From: Halosimplex pelagicum
Lineage (GTDB): Archaea > Halobacteriota > Halobacteria > Halobacteriales > Haloarculaceae
Reading direction: 5' to 3'
Length of the DNA: 64,000 nucleotides
Assembly (NCBI RefSeq): GCF_013415905.1
Contig: NZ_CP058909.1
Span: forward strand, 248,001-312,000
Under the pieces are notes generated by a model, which worked only from the letters and a program-made list of their open reading frames with translations, had not been told where the DNA came from and did no database searches. Each line of letters opens with the position of its first letter. Within the stretch, counting starts at the first letter, position 1. Positions 1 through 8,453 of this stretch are shown here, piece after piece. The position numbers were made by a program, and so were the translations under genes.

Positions 1-1109
1 CCCTCGACCGTCGCCGTCCCAGACAGCCTGGTCTGGCTCCCGCTCAGGTCGACCAGCCCCGCGCCGTCCAGCGGCTCGCGCGAGGCCGCGACCGCCCGCT
101 CGCCGTCCTCGGTCCGGAGCCCGACGTACAGCGACTCGCCGGGTTCGAGCGGCGCCGCCAGCGTCACCGTCCGGCGGGTGCCGTCGTGCCGGAACGTCAG
201 TTCCGTGTCGGCGGGCACCGCCGGGCCGCCGGTCAGCGTGACGTTCAGTGCGGTGCCGTCGGGCGTCTTCTCGACGACGCCGCGGGGGACCCGGTCGAAC
301 CACGGTGGCCGCGGCACCGAGTCGACCCCCCACTCGTAGTCGAAGTTGTAGGCCTGGGCGACCGACTCGTTCTCGCCGACCTCGCCGGTCAGCCGGTGGA
401 TACGACCGGAGTCGTCGACGAGCAGCCGTCCGGTGTAGTGGTCCAGCGAGTCGCCGAGCCCCTTCGGACCGGTCATCCGGAGCGCGTGGAGCGTCCGCCC
501 CTCGTGCTCGGTCGTCCCGTTCCAGACGTAGTTGCTCGTGCCCAGCCGGATCCCCAGCGCCAACCTGATCCCGTCGGTCGGCCGGGTCGACCCCATCGAC
601 GTGTTGAACGTCGAGTCCATCTCGTAGGGCGCACCGATGAGCGTCCGGTTCGAGACGAGCACGCCGTCGCGGAACCAGGCGACTCCCTGCTCGTCGCGCT
701 CGTAGCTCGCGGCGCCCGCGCTGTAGAGGACCTGCGTGTCGTTCCCGTTGCGGTGTGCGAGCCGCCAGCCGGTGGCGTTGGCGGCCTCGAAGTGCGCGAC
801 CACCAGCGCCGTCTCGTTGACGCTGCCGTCCGCGTTGACGCCCGGCGGCAGCGACTGTCCCCCGCCCGGCGTCGCACGCGCCACGGGTGTCAGCGTCGGG
901 AACGATGTCTCCGTCCCCGCTCCCGTGGCCGTCTCCGCGTCGGTCGACCCGCCGTCGTCCGCGCTCGCTCCGGGCGTCGGCGCGTCGGTCGATCCGGTCG
1001 TCGGCGCGTCGCCCCCGGCTGGCGTCGCGGTCCCACCGCCGAGCGCCCCGCAGCCCGACAGGACGACCAGCGCCGCCACCACCAGTGTCACTCCCCAGTC
1101 ACGTCGCAT
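1..1109 (-). CDS. Surface lipoprotein, cut by left window edge
   Basis: Reads leftwards from an ATG at 1109 and runs off the window, so only about 369 N-terminal residues are visible. The N-terminus is a short basic stretch, a hydrophobic core and a lipobox (VVLSGC, Cys near residue 20). A Gly/Thr/Ser/Asp-rich linker follows to about residue 80, which is typical of haloarchaeal lipid-anchored surface proteins. The rest contains short beta-type segments with many N-x-T/S sites (for example NGTTEH, NVTLTG) and a possible C-terminal Ig-like part. The architecture resembles haloarchaeal lipoproteins with LppX/LolA-like folds, but I do not recognise a specific family. Inferred location is the outer face of the membrane. 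Confidence 0.8.
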   Translation of the reverse strand, partial: MRRDWGVTLVVAALVVLSGCGALGGGTATPAGGDAPTTGSTDAPTPGASADDGGSTDAETATGAGTETSFPTLTPVARATPGGGQSLPPGVNADGSVNETALVVAHFEAANATGWRLAHRNGNDTQVLYSAGAASYERDEQGVAWFRDGVLVSNRTLIGAPYEMDSTFNTSMGSTRPTDGIRLALGIRLGTSNYVWNGTTEHEGRTLHALRMTGPKGLGDSLDHYTGRLLVDDSGRIHRLTGEVGENESVAQAYNFDYEWGVDSVPRPPWFDRVPRGVVEKTPDGTALNVTLTGGPAVPADTELTFRHDGTRRTVTLAAPLEPGESLYVGLRTEDGERAVAASREPLDGAGLVDLSGSQTRLSGTATVE

Positions 1110-1179
1110 ACCCCGAGTCGGCGCACGGGTCGGTGTAATCCGTTTCGGTTCCCCGGTCGTCCGCCGGGAGACCGGAGTC

Positions 1180-1533
1180 CTATCGGTCTCGGGCTTGACT
1201 CGCGAGGAAGCCGCAGCCGGCGATCAGGACGACGACGCCGCCGAGCAACACCGTCCCGCTCCCGATCGCGGTCCCGAGGACGATCCCCGTCCACGCGAGG
1301 CCGAAGACGCCGTGGGCCAGCGCGAACAGCCGCCGACCCCGTCGGTAGAAGACGACGGCGCCTAGCAGCAGCGCGACCGCGAGGACGGCCGCCGAGAGCG
1401 CGACCGGCCGCACGCGCAGTCCGCCGACCGGGACGGGCCCGACCACCGGTTCGAGCAGGAAGGTCAGCCCCGCGAGGCCGACGAGCGCCCCGACGGCGGC
1501 CGGTCCGGGTTCGAGGTCGAGCGTGTCGGTCAC
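1180..1533 (-). CDS. Hypothetical four-helix membrane protein
   Basis: 117 residues from a GTG start. It is very hydrophobic, with about four predicted membrane segments (residues 10-28, 42-62, 68-88, 92-112) separated by short Arg/Gly loops such as YRRGRR. No catalytic or ligand motif is visible and no family is recognised. It lies 70 bp upstream of the lipoprotein gene on the same strand and may be co-transcribed with it. Start uncertain: GTG at 1533 is the only candidate that keeps the whole first helix. Confidence 0.6.
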   Translation of the reverse strand: MTDTLDLEPGPAAVGALVGLAGLTFLLEPVVGPVPVGGLRVRPVALSAAVLAVALLLGAVVFYRRGRRLFALAHGVFGLAWTGIVLGTAIGSGTVLLGGVVVLIAGCGFLASQARDR

Positions 1534-1632
1534 GGCGCGCCGTTGGGACCAGACCGGCGTGAACGTTCCGACCGGTCCCGGACGTGGGGCACGGCCGCGA
1601 CCGCCGTCTGTGACGCTCTCGCCCCCGGCGAC

Positions 1633-1647
1633 GGTACTTTTATCGCG
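1633..1647 (+). promoter_or_regulatory. TATA-like promoter element upstream of the large sensor kinase
   Basis: ACTTTTATCG at 1636-1645 is an AT-rich box in otherwise about 75% GC DNA. Its centre is 29 nt before the GTG at 1669 and about 120 nt before the kinase ATG at 1761. That spacing would start a transcript at or next to the small ORF at 1669, not at the kinase gene. Confidence 0.5.
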
Positions 1648-1668
1648 TCCGCCCCGCTACGCGCTGTC

Positions 1669-1764
1669 GTGTCAACGATCGGACGAGGGTGTTATCGGGC
1701 GACCCGTGGGCGGCCGCGACAGTGGCCCCCGCCGGTCGCTCGGGGGGTTCGGAACCGACGATGA
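1669..1764 (+). CDS. Possible leaderless 31-codon upstream ORF coupled to the kinase
   Basis: GTG at 1669 opens a 31-codon basic ORF (MSTIGRGCYRATRG...). Its TGA at 1762-1764 overlaps the kinase ATG at 1761 as ATGA. The first codon sits about 29 nt after a TATA-like box, the usual haloarchaeal leaderless distance. The peptide resembles nothing known, and its Arg/Pro content is what any off-frame read of this GC-rich DNA would give, so it may act only as a translational relay. See findings for the two parallel cases at 43479 and 51110. Confidence 0.35.
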   Translation: MSTIGRGCYRATRGRPRQWPPPVARGVRNRR

Positions 1765-4700
1765 CGGACGGGAATTCGGGGAGCGCCGACGGCGGAGCGG
1801 AGCCATCGATCGACGACGGGTCGATCGACGGCGGAGCGACGGAATCCGGGTCGGCGGGTCGCGGAGCGGTCGCCGACGCGGTCCGAGCGCGCCGGTGTGT
1901 CGCCGTGGCGCTCGCGGACGGCCGCGTCGTCGACGCGACGGTCCCGCTCGACGACGCCCTGGGCGTGGACCCGGCGGTCGCGGCCGGCGAAGCGGACTTC
2001 TACGACGGCCTGGCGGCCGCAGCGACCGACGGCGGGCCGGTCGAGCGGGTCGCGGCGGCGGCCGCCGAGGGCGCGGCGACCGACGGGACCGCGGTGGCGG
2101 TCGAGACCGACGCGGGCCGGCGAGTCTTCCGCCACGTCGGCCTGGCGTGTCCCCCCGACTCGGCCGCCGACCGGCTGGCGCTGTTCGAGGACGTGACGCG
2201 GGCCCGCGAGCGGGCCGACCGACTCGACCTGTTCGAGACGCTCGCCGAGCGCGCCCGCGACGGCCTGTTCGCGACCGACGGCGCGGGCCGGATCGCCCAC
2301 TGCAACGAGTCGTTCGCGTCCTGGCTCGGCGCCGACCCGGCGACGCTCGTCGGGCGGCCGGTCGAGCGGTTCGTCGCCGAGCGCGAGCGGCCCGCGTGGG
2401 CGGCCGCGGTCGGCGACCTCGACCCCGAGACCGAGCTGACTCGCGAGTTCGAGTTCCGGTGGCGAGGGCCGCGCGTCGGGCTCTCGGTCGCGCTGACCGG
2501 ACGGCCGGGCGGCGGCGTCCTCGGCGCGGTCCGCCGTCCCGGCCACGAGGCCGAGCGGGCCGACCGCGTCGAGCAGTACCGGACGCTCGTCGAGAACGCC
2601 GCCGACCCGATGTGGGTCGTCGACGCCGACGACCGGATCGCCCTCGCCAACGCGGCGATGGGCGAGTTCCTCGGCGCCGACCCCGCGGACCTGGAGGGGC
2701 TAGCGGTGAGCGACCCGGTCCCGGCCGCGGCGGCCGAACGGATCGACGCGGCCCTGGAGACCGTTCGCGCGGGCGACCGCCGCCGGTGGCACGACACCGA
2801 CCTGCGGCTCCCGGACGCGGAGGGTCGGGACCGCCGGTTCGAGGCCACCTTCGGGCCGGTGCGGGCCGACGGGGCGGTCGTCGGGACGGTCGGGACCTTC
2901 CGGGACGTGACCGAGCGCGAGCGCCGCCGGACGGAACTCGAACGGCTCCGGCGGCTGCTCGCCGGCGTCGTCCGCACGGACATCGCCGACGGCGTCCGCG
3001 AGATCGGCGATCTGGCCGGCCGCCTGGCCGAGACCGTCGACGGCGAGCCCGCGACGCTCGCGGCGGCGATCCGCGACCGCGCCGACGCGCTGGCGGCGCT
3101 GGTCAGCAAGACCGCGGCGGTCGACCGCATCGTCGACACCGACCCCGAGCCGACGACCGTCGCCCTCGACGAAGCCGTCGACCGCGCGGTCGCGTCGGTC
3201 GACGGCGGTGCGGCGGCGACCGTCGACGTGGACGTGCCGTCGGTCGACGTTCGGGCCGTCCCGGTCGTCGACCTGGCGGTCCGCAACCTCCTCGACAACG
3301 CGCTCCGCCACGCCGGCGAGGCGCCGGCCGTCTCGGTGACGGCGGCGGTCGACGAGCGGTCGGTGACCCTCTCGGTCGCCGACGACGGCCCGGGGATCCC
3401 CGACGCGGAGCTCGCGGCGCTCGAACGCGGCGCGGAGACGCCGCTCGAACACGGCAGCGGCGTCGGCCTCTGGCTCGTCGAGTGGGTCGTCGCCAAATCG
3501 GGCGGCGACCTGTCGTTCGCCACCGACGACGGCACCCGCGCGACGGTCCGGTTCGACCGCGCCGACGCGGCCGACGGTCCGCTGAGCGGGTCCGACGACG
3601 AGGGCGCGAGGACGGCCGACCGCGGCGACGCCGACGTGCGCGTCTGTCACCTGGACCCGGACCGCTCGGCGACGGCGCGGATCCGCGAGGCCGCCGCCGG
3701 CGTCGGCTCGACCGTCGCGGTCGAGCGCGCCGGAGGCGTCGACGGCGCCGTCGACGCCCTGGCGACCGGCCGCGTCGACTGCCTGGTGACCGACCGCCTC
3801 GACGACCCCGGCTGGGACCGCCTCGCCGACGCGGCCGCGGCGGCCGACGCCCCCGTGGTCTGCTACGCCGGCGCCGCCCACGCCGGCGACGAGGCGCGCC
3901 TCACCGCCGTCGACAGCCTCGTCGAGAAGGGGACGGGGACCGCCCCGGCCGCGTTTCTCGTCGAGAAAGTCCTCGCACTCGTCGGCGCGGACGGGGACGC
4001 GCGCCGAGAGGGAGACACCGGAGCGGAGGCGGCCGGGAGCGACAGCGAAGCCGCCGCCAGCGCCGCCGGGCCGTCCGCTGTCGAAGTCGACGAAACCGCC
4101 GAGCCGTCCGCCGGTGCGGCGCTCCGCGTCGCGACCGACGCGGGGACGGTGACCCGCGTGCCGGACGGCCATCCCGGGTTCGACGACGCGGCCGACCCGC
4201 CGGCCGACGGGGAGGGCGCGGCGGTCACGACCGCGACCGTCGGGACGAGCCGACGCCGCGTCGGCGAGTGGGCCCCGACGCTGTCGGTCGACGGCGACGA
4301 CCTCCGGGTGCGCTACGCGCGGGACCTGACGCCGGCGGTCGCGCGCGAGCGCCGGTGCGCGCTGCTGTCGGCGCTGGTCGACCACGCCCGCGACCGCGTC
4401 TCGGTCATCGACGCGAACGGCGAGGTGGTGTACCACAACGAGGCGTTCGCCGACGCGCTGGGCCACGAGGACATGGTCGGGGTCCACTCGGCGGAGTTCA
4501 TGGCCCCGGGCGAGCTGGAGAAGGGGCAACTGGCCGTCCAGCGGTTGCTCGCGACGCCGGAGCTGGACAGCGAGGCCCTCGACGTGGCCTTCGAGACGGC
4601 CGACGGCGACCGGGTCACGCTGGCGGTCCACTTCGCGGTCCGGCGCGAGGCCGGCGAGTACGCCGGCGTCGTCAACGTCGCCCGCGACGTGACCGGCGCG

Positions 4701-5888
4701 GCCGCGGACCCGCGGCTCGAACGCTATCGGACGCTCGTCGAGAGCGCCGGCGACCCGATGTTCGTCGTCGACGCCGACGGCCGGCTAGCGCTGGTCAACG
4801 AGGCGCTCGAACGCCTGCTCGGTCGCCCCCGGTCGGCGCTGCGGGGCACCCACGTCGAGGCCGCCTTTCCGACCGTCACCGCGGACGGCAACCGAACCGT
4901 CGACGGGGGCCGGGGCTCGGACGGCAGCTCGGGCAGCGACGACGAGGGGGGCCGCGACCGGGACCCGGACGGCGACGCCGAGGAGTGGTGGCGGCCCGCC
5001 GGCGTCGACCAGACCTTCTGCGCGCGCGTCCGGGGCGCCGACGGCGACCGCCACCGCTACGAGCTGACCGTTGCCGACCCCGACGCCTTCGACGGGGCCG
5101 TCTGCACCTGCCGGGAGGTCACCGCCCGCGAGCGCCGCGCCGCGGAGCTCGCCCGGCTCAAGCGGGTGCTCGGCCGGGTCCTCCGGCACAACCTCCGCAA
5201 CGAGCTCACGCTCGTGACCGGCCACGCCCAGCTCGTCGCCGACGCGCTGGCCGACGGCGACGAGACCGGTGGCGACGGCGCCGAGGATACCGGTGACGGC
5301 ACCGACGACACCGACGACACAGACGACCCGCTCGCGCTGGCGCGGTCGATCCAGCGCGCGAGCGACGACCTCGCGGCGACCGCGACGACCGCCCGCACGG
5401 CCGAGCGGGCGCTCGGACCCGGCGACACGGAGCGAACCCAGTCGCTCTCGGCCGTCGTCGACGCGGCCGCCGAGGCGGCCGCCGAGCGCCGCCGACCGGT
5501 GGCGGTCTCGGCGACCCTTCCGCCCGAGTGCTCCGTCGTCGCCCCGCCGTCGCTCGTGACCGCGCTCGAAGCCCTGTTCGGCGCGCTCGCCCGGGACAGC
5601 GACGCCGACGCCCCGACCGTCCGCGTCCGGGCGAGCGAGGCCGACGGGCGGGTCGACGTCCGCGTCTCGCTCCCGGGCTCGGGGATCGACCGCGAGACCG
5701 TCGACCCGTTCGTCGCGCGCGAAGTGGCTCTCGACCGCCACGGCGACGCCGGCGCCTGGCTGTTCGCCTGGGTCGTCGACCGGGCGGACGGACGCGCGCG
5801 CCTCGACGAGTCCGACGAACCCTCCGCTGTCGTCGTCTCCTTGCCCGCCGCGGACGACGCGCCGGCCGGCGACTCCCCGACGGAGTGA
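1761..5888 (+). CDS. Giant PAS-kinase protein with two complementary degenerate kinase cores
   Basis: 1375 residues, probably cytoplasmic: no signal peptide or membrane segment. Approximate order: acidic N-terminus; PAS 1 (156-270); PAS 2 (270-383); dimerisation helix 1 (397-415) with Thr406 where the phosphoacceptor His should be (VVRTDIADGV); an apparently intact HATPase_c (N-box NLLDNALRHA near 510, DDGPGIP near 541, GSGVGLWLV near 568); a receiver-like domain (625-744); a linker; PAS 3 (868-980); PAS 4 (987-1117); helix 2 with a normal His1143 (VLRHNLRNEL); and a second HATPase-like fold lacking the N-box Asn (FGALARDS) and D-box Asp (LPGSGID). ATG 1761 is preferred to the in-frame TTG at 1689 because the extra residues look non-coding. 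Signal and partner are unknown; no response regulator or transducer gene is adjacent. Confidence 0.9.
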   Translation: MTDGNSGSADGGAEPSIDDGSIDGGATESGSAGRGAVADAVRARRCVAVALADGRVVDATVPLDDALGVDPAVAAGEADFYDGLAAAATDGGPVERVAAAAAEGAATDGTAVAVETDAGRRVFRHVGLACPPDSAADRLALFEDVTRARERADRLDLFETLAERARDGLFATDGAGRIAHCNESFASWLGADPATLVGRPVERFVAERERPAWAAAVGDLDPETELTREFEFRWRGPRVGLSVALTGRPGGGVLGAVRRPGHEAERADRVEQYRTLVENAADPMWVVDADDRIALANAAMGEFLGADPADLEGLAVSDPVPAAAAERIDAALETVRAGDRRRWHDTDLRLPDAEGRDRRFEATFGPVRADGAVVGTVGTFRDVTERERRRTELERLRRLLAGVVRTDIADGVREIGDLAGRLAETVDGEPATLAAAIRDRADALAALVSKTAAVDRIVDTDPEPTTVALDEAVDRAVASVDGGAAATVDVDVPSVDVRAVPVVDLAVRNLLDNALRHAGEAPAVSVTAAVDERSVTLSVADDGPGIPDAELAALERGAETPLEHGSGVGLWLVEWVVAKSGGDLSFATDDGTRATVRFDRADAADGPLSGSDDEGARTADRGDADVRVCHLDPDRSATARIREAAAGVGSTVAVERAGGVDGAVDALATGRVDCLVTDRLDDPGWDRLADAAAAADAPVVCYAGAAHAGDEARLTAVDSLVEKGTGTAPAAFLVEKVLALVGADGDARREGDTGAEAAGSDSEAAASAAGPSAVEVDETAEPSAGAALRVATDAGTVTRVPDGHPGFDDAADPPADGEGAAVTTATVGTSRRRVGEWAPTLSVDGDDLRVRYARDLTPAVARERRCALLSALVDHARDRVSVIDANGEVVYHNEAFADALGHEDMVGVHSAEFMAPGELEKGQLAVQRLLATPELDSEALDVAFETADGDRVTLAVHFAVRREAGEYAGVVNVARDVTGAAADPRLERYRTLVESAGDPMFVVDADGRLALVNEALERLLGRPRSALRGTHVEAAFPTVTADGNRTVDGGRGSDGSSGSDDEGGRDRDPDGDAEEWWRPAGVDQTFCARVRGADGDRHRYELTVADPDAFDGAVCTCREVTARERRAAELARLKRVLGRVLRHNLRNELTLVTGHAQLVADALADGDETGGDGAEDTGDGTDDTDDTDDPLALARSIQRASDDLAATATTARTAERALGPGDTERTQSLSAVVDAAAEAAAERRRPVAVSATLPPECSVVAPPSLVTALEALFGALARDSDADAPTVRVRASEADGRVDVRVSLPGSGIDRETVDPFVAREVALDRHGDAGAWLFAWVVDRADGRARLDESDEPSAVVVSLPAADDAPAGDSPTE

Positions 5889-5900
5889 CGCCGCCCCGAC

Positions 5901-5917
5901 CTATCGGTTCCCGATAG
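5901..5917. repeat. Short perfect hairpin in the kinase/NHL gap
   Basis: CTATCGG-TTC-CCGATAG, a 7-bp perfect inverted repeat 13 nt after the kinase stop and 35 nt before the NHL gene start. It could be part of a terminator or an operator of the following gene. There is no T-tract. Confidence 0.35.
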
Positions 5918-5951
5918 CAACTAACATGGACGTGGCAACTGATCGATCTGT

Positions 5952-8309
5952 ATGGACGGGTTCACCTTCCGTGGGTACTACGGGTCGCGGGCGACGGACC
6001 GGACGGGGCCGGCGGTCCCCGCACGAGCGGGAAACGCTGCGGCGGCGGGCGATGCGGCGACCGGCGGGGTGACCGACGGTGCGGCGACCGACGCGGCGTC
6101 GTCGCTCCCGGCGCCGCTGGAGGCCGTCGGTCCCCGGCTGGCGTCGCCGGTCGGGACCGCCCAGGACCGCGAGGGAAACGTCTGGATCGCCGACGCGGGG
6201 CACAACCGCTTGCTCGTCGTCGACGACGGGCTGGAGCGGCTGCTGGCCGTCGTCGGCGGCGTCGGGACGGAGCCGGGCCGCTTCGACCTCCCGATGCGGC
6301 TCGCCCACCACCCGACCGCTCGCGCGGTGTACGTCGCCGACACCGGCAACGGCCGGCTCCAGCGGCTCGACTACGAGTACGACGGGGCGGCCCCCCGGGT
6401 GACCGCCGCCGAGGCGTTCGCCGCGGACGGCCCGTTTCACCCCAACGGCGTCGTCGCCCACGAGTACTGGGACGGCGTCCGAGTGATCGCGGCCGACGAG
6501 TTCTACCACGAGGGGAGCGACCTCCGGGGGCGGCTGGTCGTCTTCGACGAGGCGGGCGAGCAGGTCCGGTCGTTCCGCGCGGTCGGCGACGACAACCCGA
6601 CGCCGCTGTACTGGCCCCAGGGGCTCGACACCGACGACGAGGGCCGGATCTACGTGGCCAACACCGGCTACGGCGTCCTCCACGACGGCCCGACCGGGCC
6701 GCCGAAGCTCGCGACGGTCGTCCGCTGCGACCGGACCGGCGCGGCGGCGCCCTTCGAGGGACTCGCCGACGAGACCCTCGCCGAGCTGCCGATGCCCCGC
6801 GACGTGGCCGTCGTCGGGTCGGGCGCCGACGCGCAGATATTCGTCCCCGACGCGGCGACCGGGCGTGTCCACACCTACACGAGCGTCGGCATCGCCGACG
6901 GCGTCGTCCCCGAGGACGGTGAAGACATCCGCGCGAACGCCGCCCTCGAAGACGGGATCGGGCTCCCCCACGACGGAGGGATCCCCCACGACGGGCGCGG
7001 GCGGGGGGACGACTCCGACCCGGCCGACGCCGCGGGTCAGGACCGATTCCGGGGCCCGGTCGGGATCGACGACTTCGAGGGGGTCTCGGTGCCGAACTCC
7101 GACGCCGACGACCCGACGCTGGCGGTGCTGACGGCGGAGGCGCTCGCCCAGCGGGTCGGGGCCTACGCCGTCGACATCCACACCGAGTCGGCCCGGCGGC
7201 TCGGGTCGGTCGGCGCCCCGCGCGACGGACCGGGGCAGTTCTCGGCCCCCACTGGTTCGACGGTCGTCGACGACCCCGAGTCGCCGCTCGGTCGCTGCGC
7301 GCTCGTCGGCGACGGCGGGAACGGGCGCCTCCAGCGCGTCGCGTTCGGCGACGCGACCGGCGAGAGCGACGACTCAACCGCCGTGACCGACGGCGGTTCC
7401 GTCGCCGACGCCGACCGCGACGGCGACCGCCCCGGCGGCGACCGCTCCGGCGGTCGCGTCGACCCGGTGGCGCTCCCGGCGACGCGGTTCCCGTTCGGGC
7501 TGGCCTACTGGCCCGCGGGCACCGGCGGCGGGGGTCGGCTGTTCGTGACCGACTACACCGCGCACTACCGCGAGGCCGACAGGACCGGCCAGATCCACGT
7601 CTACGCCGTCGACGAGGCGCCCGCCGGCGGGAGTGGCGAGGACGGCGACGCCGGTACCGGCGCGGGCGCCGGCGTCTCGCTCACCCTCGTCGACTCGTTC
7701 GGTCCCTGGGGGATGGGCGAGGGCGAGGCGAAGCTCCCGCGGGGGATCGCGGTCGACCCGCGGGGCGAGGGGGTGGCCCGGGTCTGGGTCGCCGACTCGG
7801 CGAACGGCCGGATCGGCGTCTGGGACTACGACCGCGTCCTCGACGGCGCGCAGGCGCGCGGGGACCGCGGCTGTTTCGGGTACGTCGACGGCGGCTTCTG
7901 GAACCCCTCGGACGTGGCCGTCGGCGAGCGCGGGGTCTACGTCGCCGACGAGAACAACAACCGCCTCCAGCGGTTCGACGGCGACGACTGGCACCCCGTG
8001 GGTGAGCCGGGCTACGACGGCGACCGCGAGTTCCTCCTGCCCATCTCTGTCGCCGCCCGCGACGACCACCTGTTCGTCCTCGACCTGGTGAGTCGCTCGG
8101 TCCGGGTGTTCGCCGAGGACGCGGCGGCCGACGGCGGGCTACGCCCGGTCGACGAACACCGGGCGTTCGGCGGCGACGCCGCCGCCGGGGAGCTGTGGCT
8201 CCCCTATCTGCTGTCGGTCGGCGACGCCTCGGACGCGGCGGGCGTCGACGTCGTGGTACCGGACTCGACGCTACACGTCGCACAGCACTACGCGTGGAAC
8301 GGCGCGTGA
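5952..8309 (+). CDS. Cytoplasmic NHL-repeat beta-propeller protein
   Basis: 785 residues built from NHL-type blades: recurring units pair a hydrophobic strand with VADxxNxRLQ, for example WIADAGHNRL (near 77), YVADTGNGRLQ (near 132), YVANTGYG (near 235), VGDGGNGRLQ (near 455), WVADSANGRIG (near 615) and YVADENNNRLQ (near 660), with phrases such as GIAVDPRG between them. At least eight or nine blades are visible, enough for one or two propellers, interrupted by Asp/Gly-rich loops near 470-500 and 555-575. There is no signal peptide, so it is probably intracellular. NHL propellers usually bind proteins, RNA or sugars; no enzymatic residue set stands out. It starts 63 bp after the large kinase on the same strand and may share its transcript. 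Confidence 0.8.
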   Translation: MDGFTFRGYYGSRATDRTGPAVPARAGNAAAAGDAATGGVTDGAATDAASSLPAPLEAVGPRLASPVGTAQDREGNVWIADAGHNRLLVVDDGLERLLAVVGGVGTEPGRFDLPMRLAHHPTARAVYVADTGNGRLQRLDYEYDGAAPRVTAAEAFAADGPFHPNGVVAHEYWDGVRVIAADEFYHEGSDLRGRLVVFDEAGEQVRSFRAVGDDNPTPLYWPQGLDTDDEGRIYVANTGYGVLHDGPTGPPKLATVVRCDRTGAAAPFEGLADETLAELPMPRDVAVVGSGADAQIFVPDAATGRVHTYTSVGIADGVVPEDGEDIRANAALEDGIGLPHDGGIPHDGRGRGDDSDPADAAGQDRFRGPVGIDDFEGVSVPNSDADDPTLAVLTAEALAQRVGAYAVDIHTESARRLGSVGAPRDGPGQFSAPTGSTVVDDPESPLGRCALVGDGGNGRLQRVAFGDATGESDDSTAVTDGGSVADADRDGDRPGGDRSGGRVDPVALPATRFPFGLAYWPAGTGGGGRLFVTDYTAHYREADRTGQIHVYAVDEAPAGGSGEDGDAGTGAGAGVSLTLVDSFGPWGMGEGEAKLPRGIAVDPRGEGVARVWVADSANGRIGVWDYDRVLDGAQARGDRGCFGYVDGGFWNPSDVAVGERGVYVADENNNRLQRFDGDDWHPVGEPGYDGDREFLLPISVAARDDHLFVLDLVSRSVRVFAEDAAADGGLRPVDEHRAFGGDAAAGELWLPYLLSVGDASDAAGVDVVVPDSTLHVAQHYAWNGA

Positions 8310-8400
8310 GGTGAGGAGAGCGCGGCCGCTGACGGAGCGGCGACGCGAAAAAGCGAGCGGGCGAATTCGAACGGCGTCGGCTACCAGAGCTTTTCGATGT

Positions 8401-8453
8401 TCTGGCGGCTACGCCGCCAGAGCCCGAGGAACTGGCCTCAGGCCAGTTCCTCG
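8401..8453. terminator. Tandem perfect hairpins at the convergent NHL/icd 3' ends
   Basis: Two perfect inverted repeats lie side by side. TCTGGCGGC-TAC-GCCGCCAGA spans 8401-8421, and a 13-bp stem with loop TCA spans 8425-8453. The second stem includes the last icd codons, with the icd stop codon as its loop. Converging transcription and stacked GC stems suggest a bidirectional 3'-end signal, although no long T-tract is present. Confidence 0.5.

Noticed and set aside
1523-5296. Very long Arg/Gly-rich ORF overlapping the kinase gene in another frame
   Set aside because: Composition is the GC-rich off-frame signature (Arg/Gly/Pro runs) and no domain is seen; the kinase frame carries real PAS and kinase motifs.
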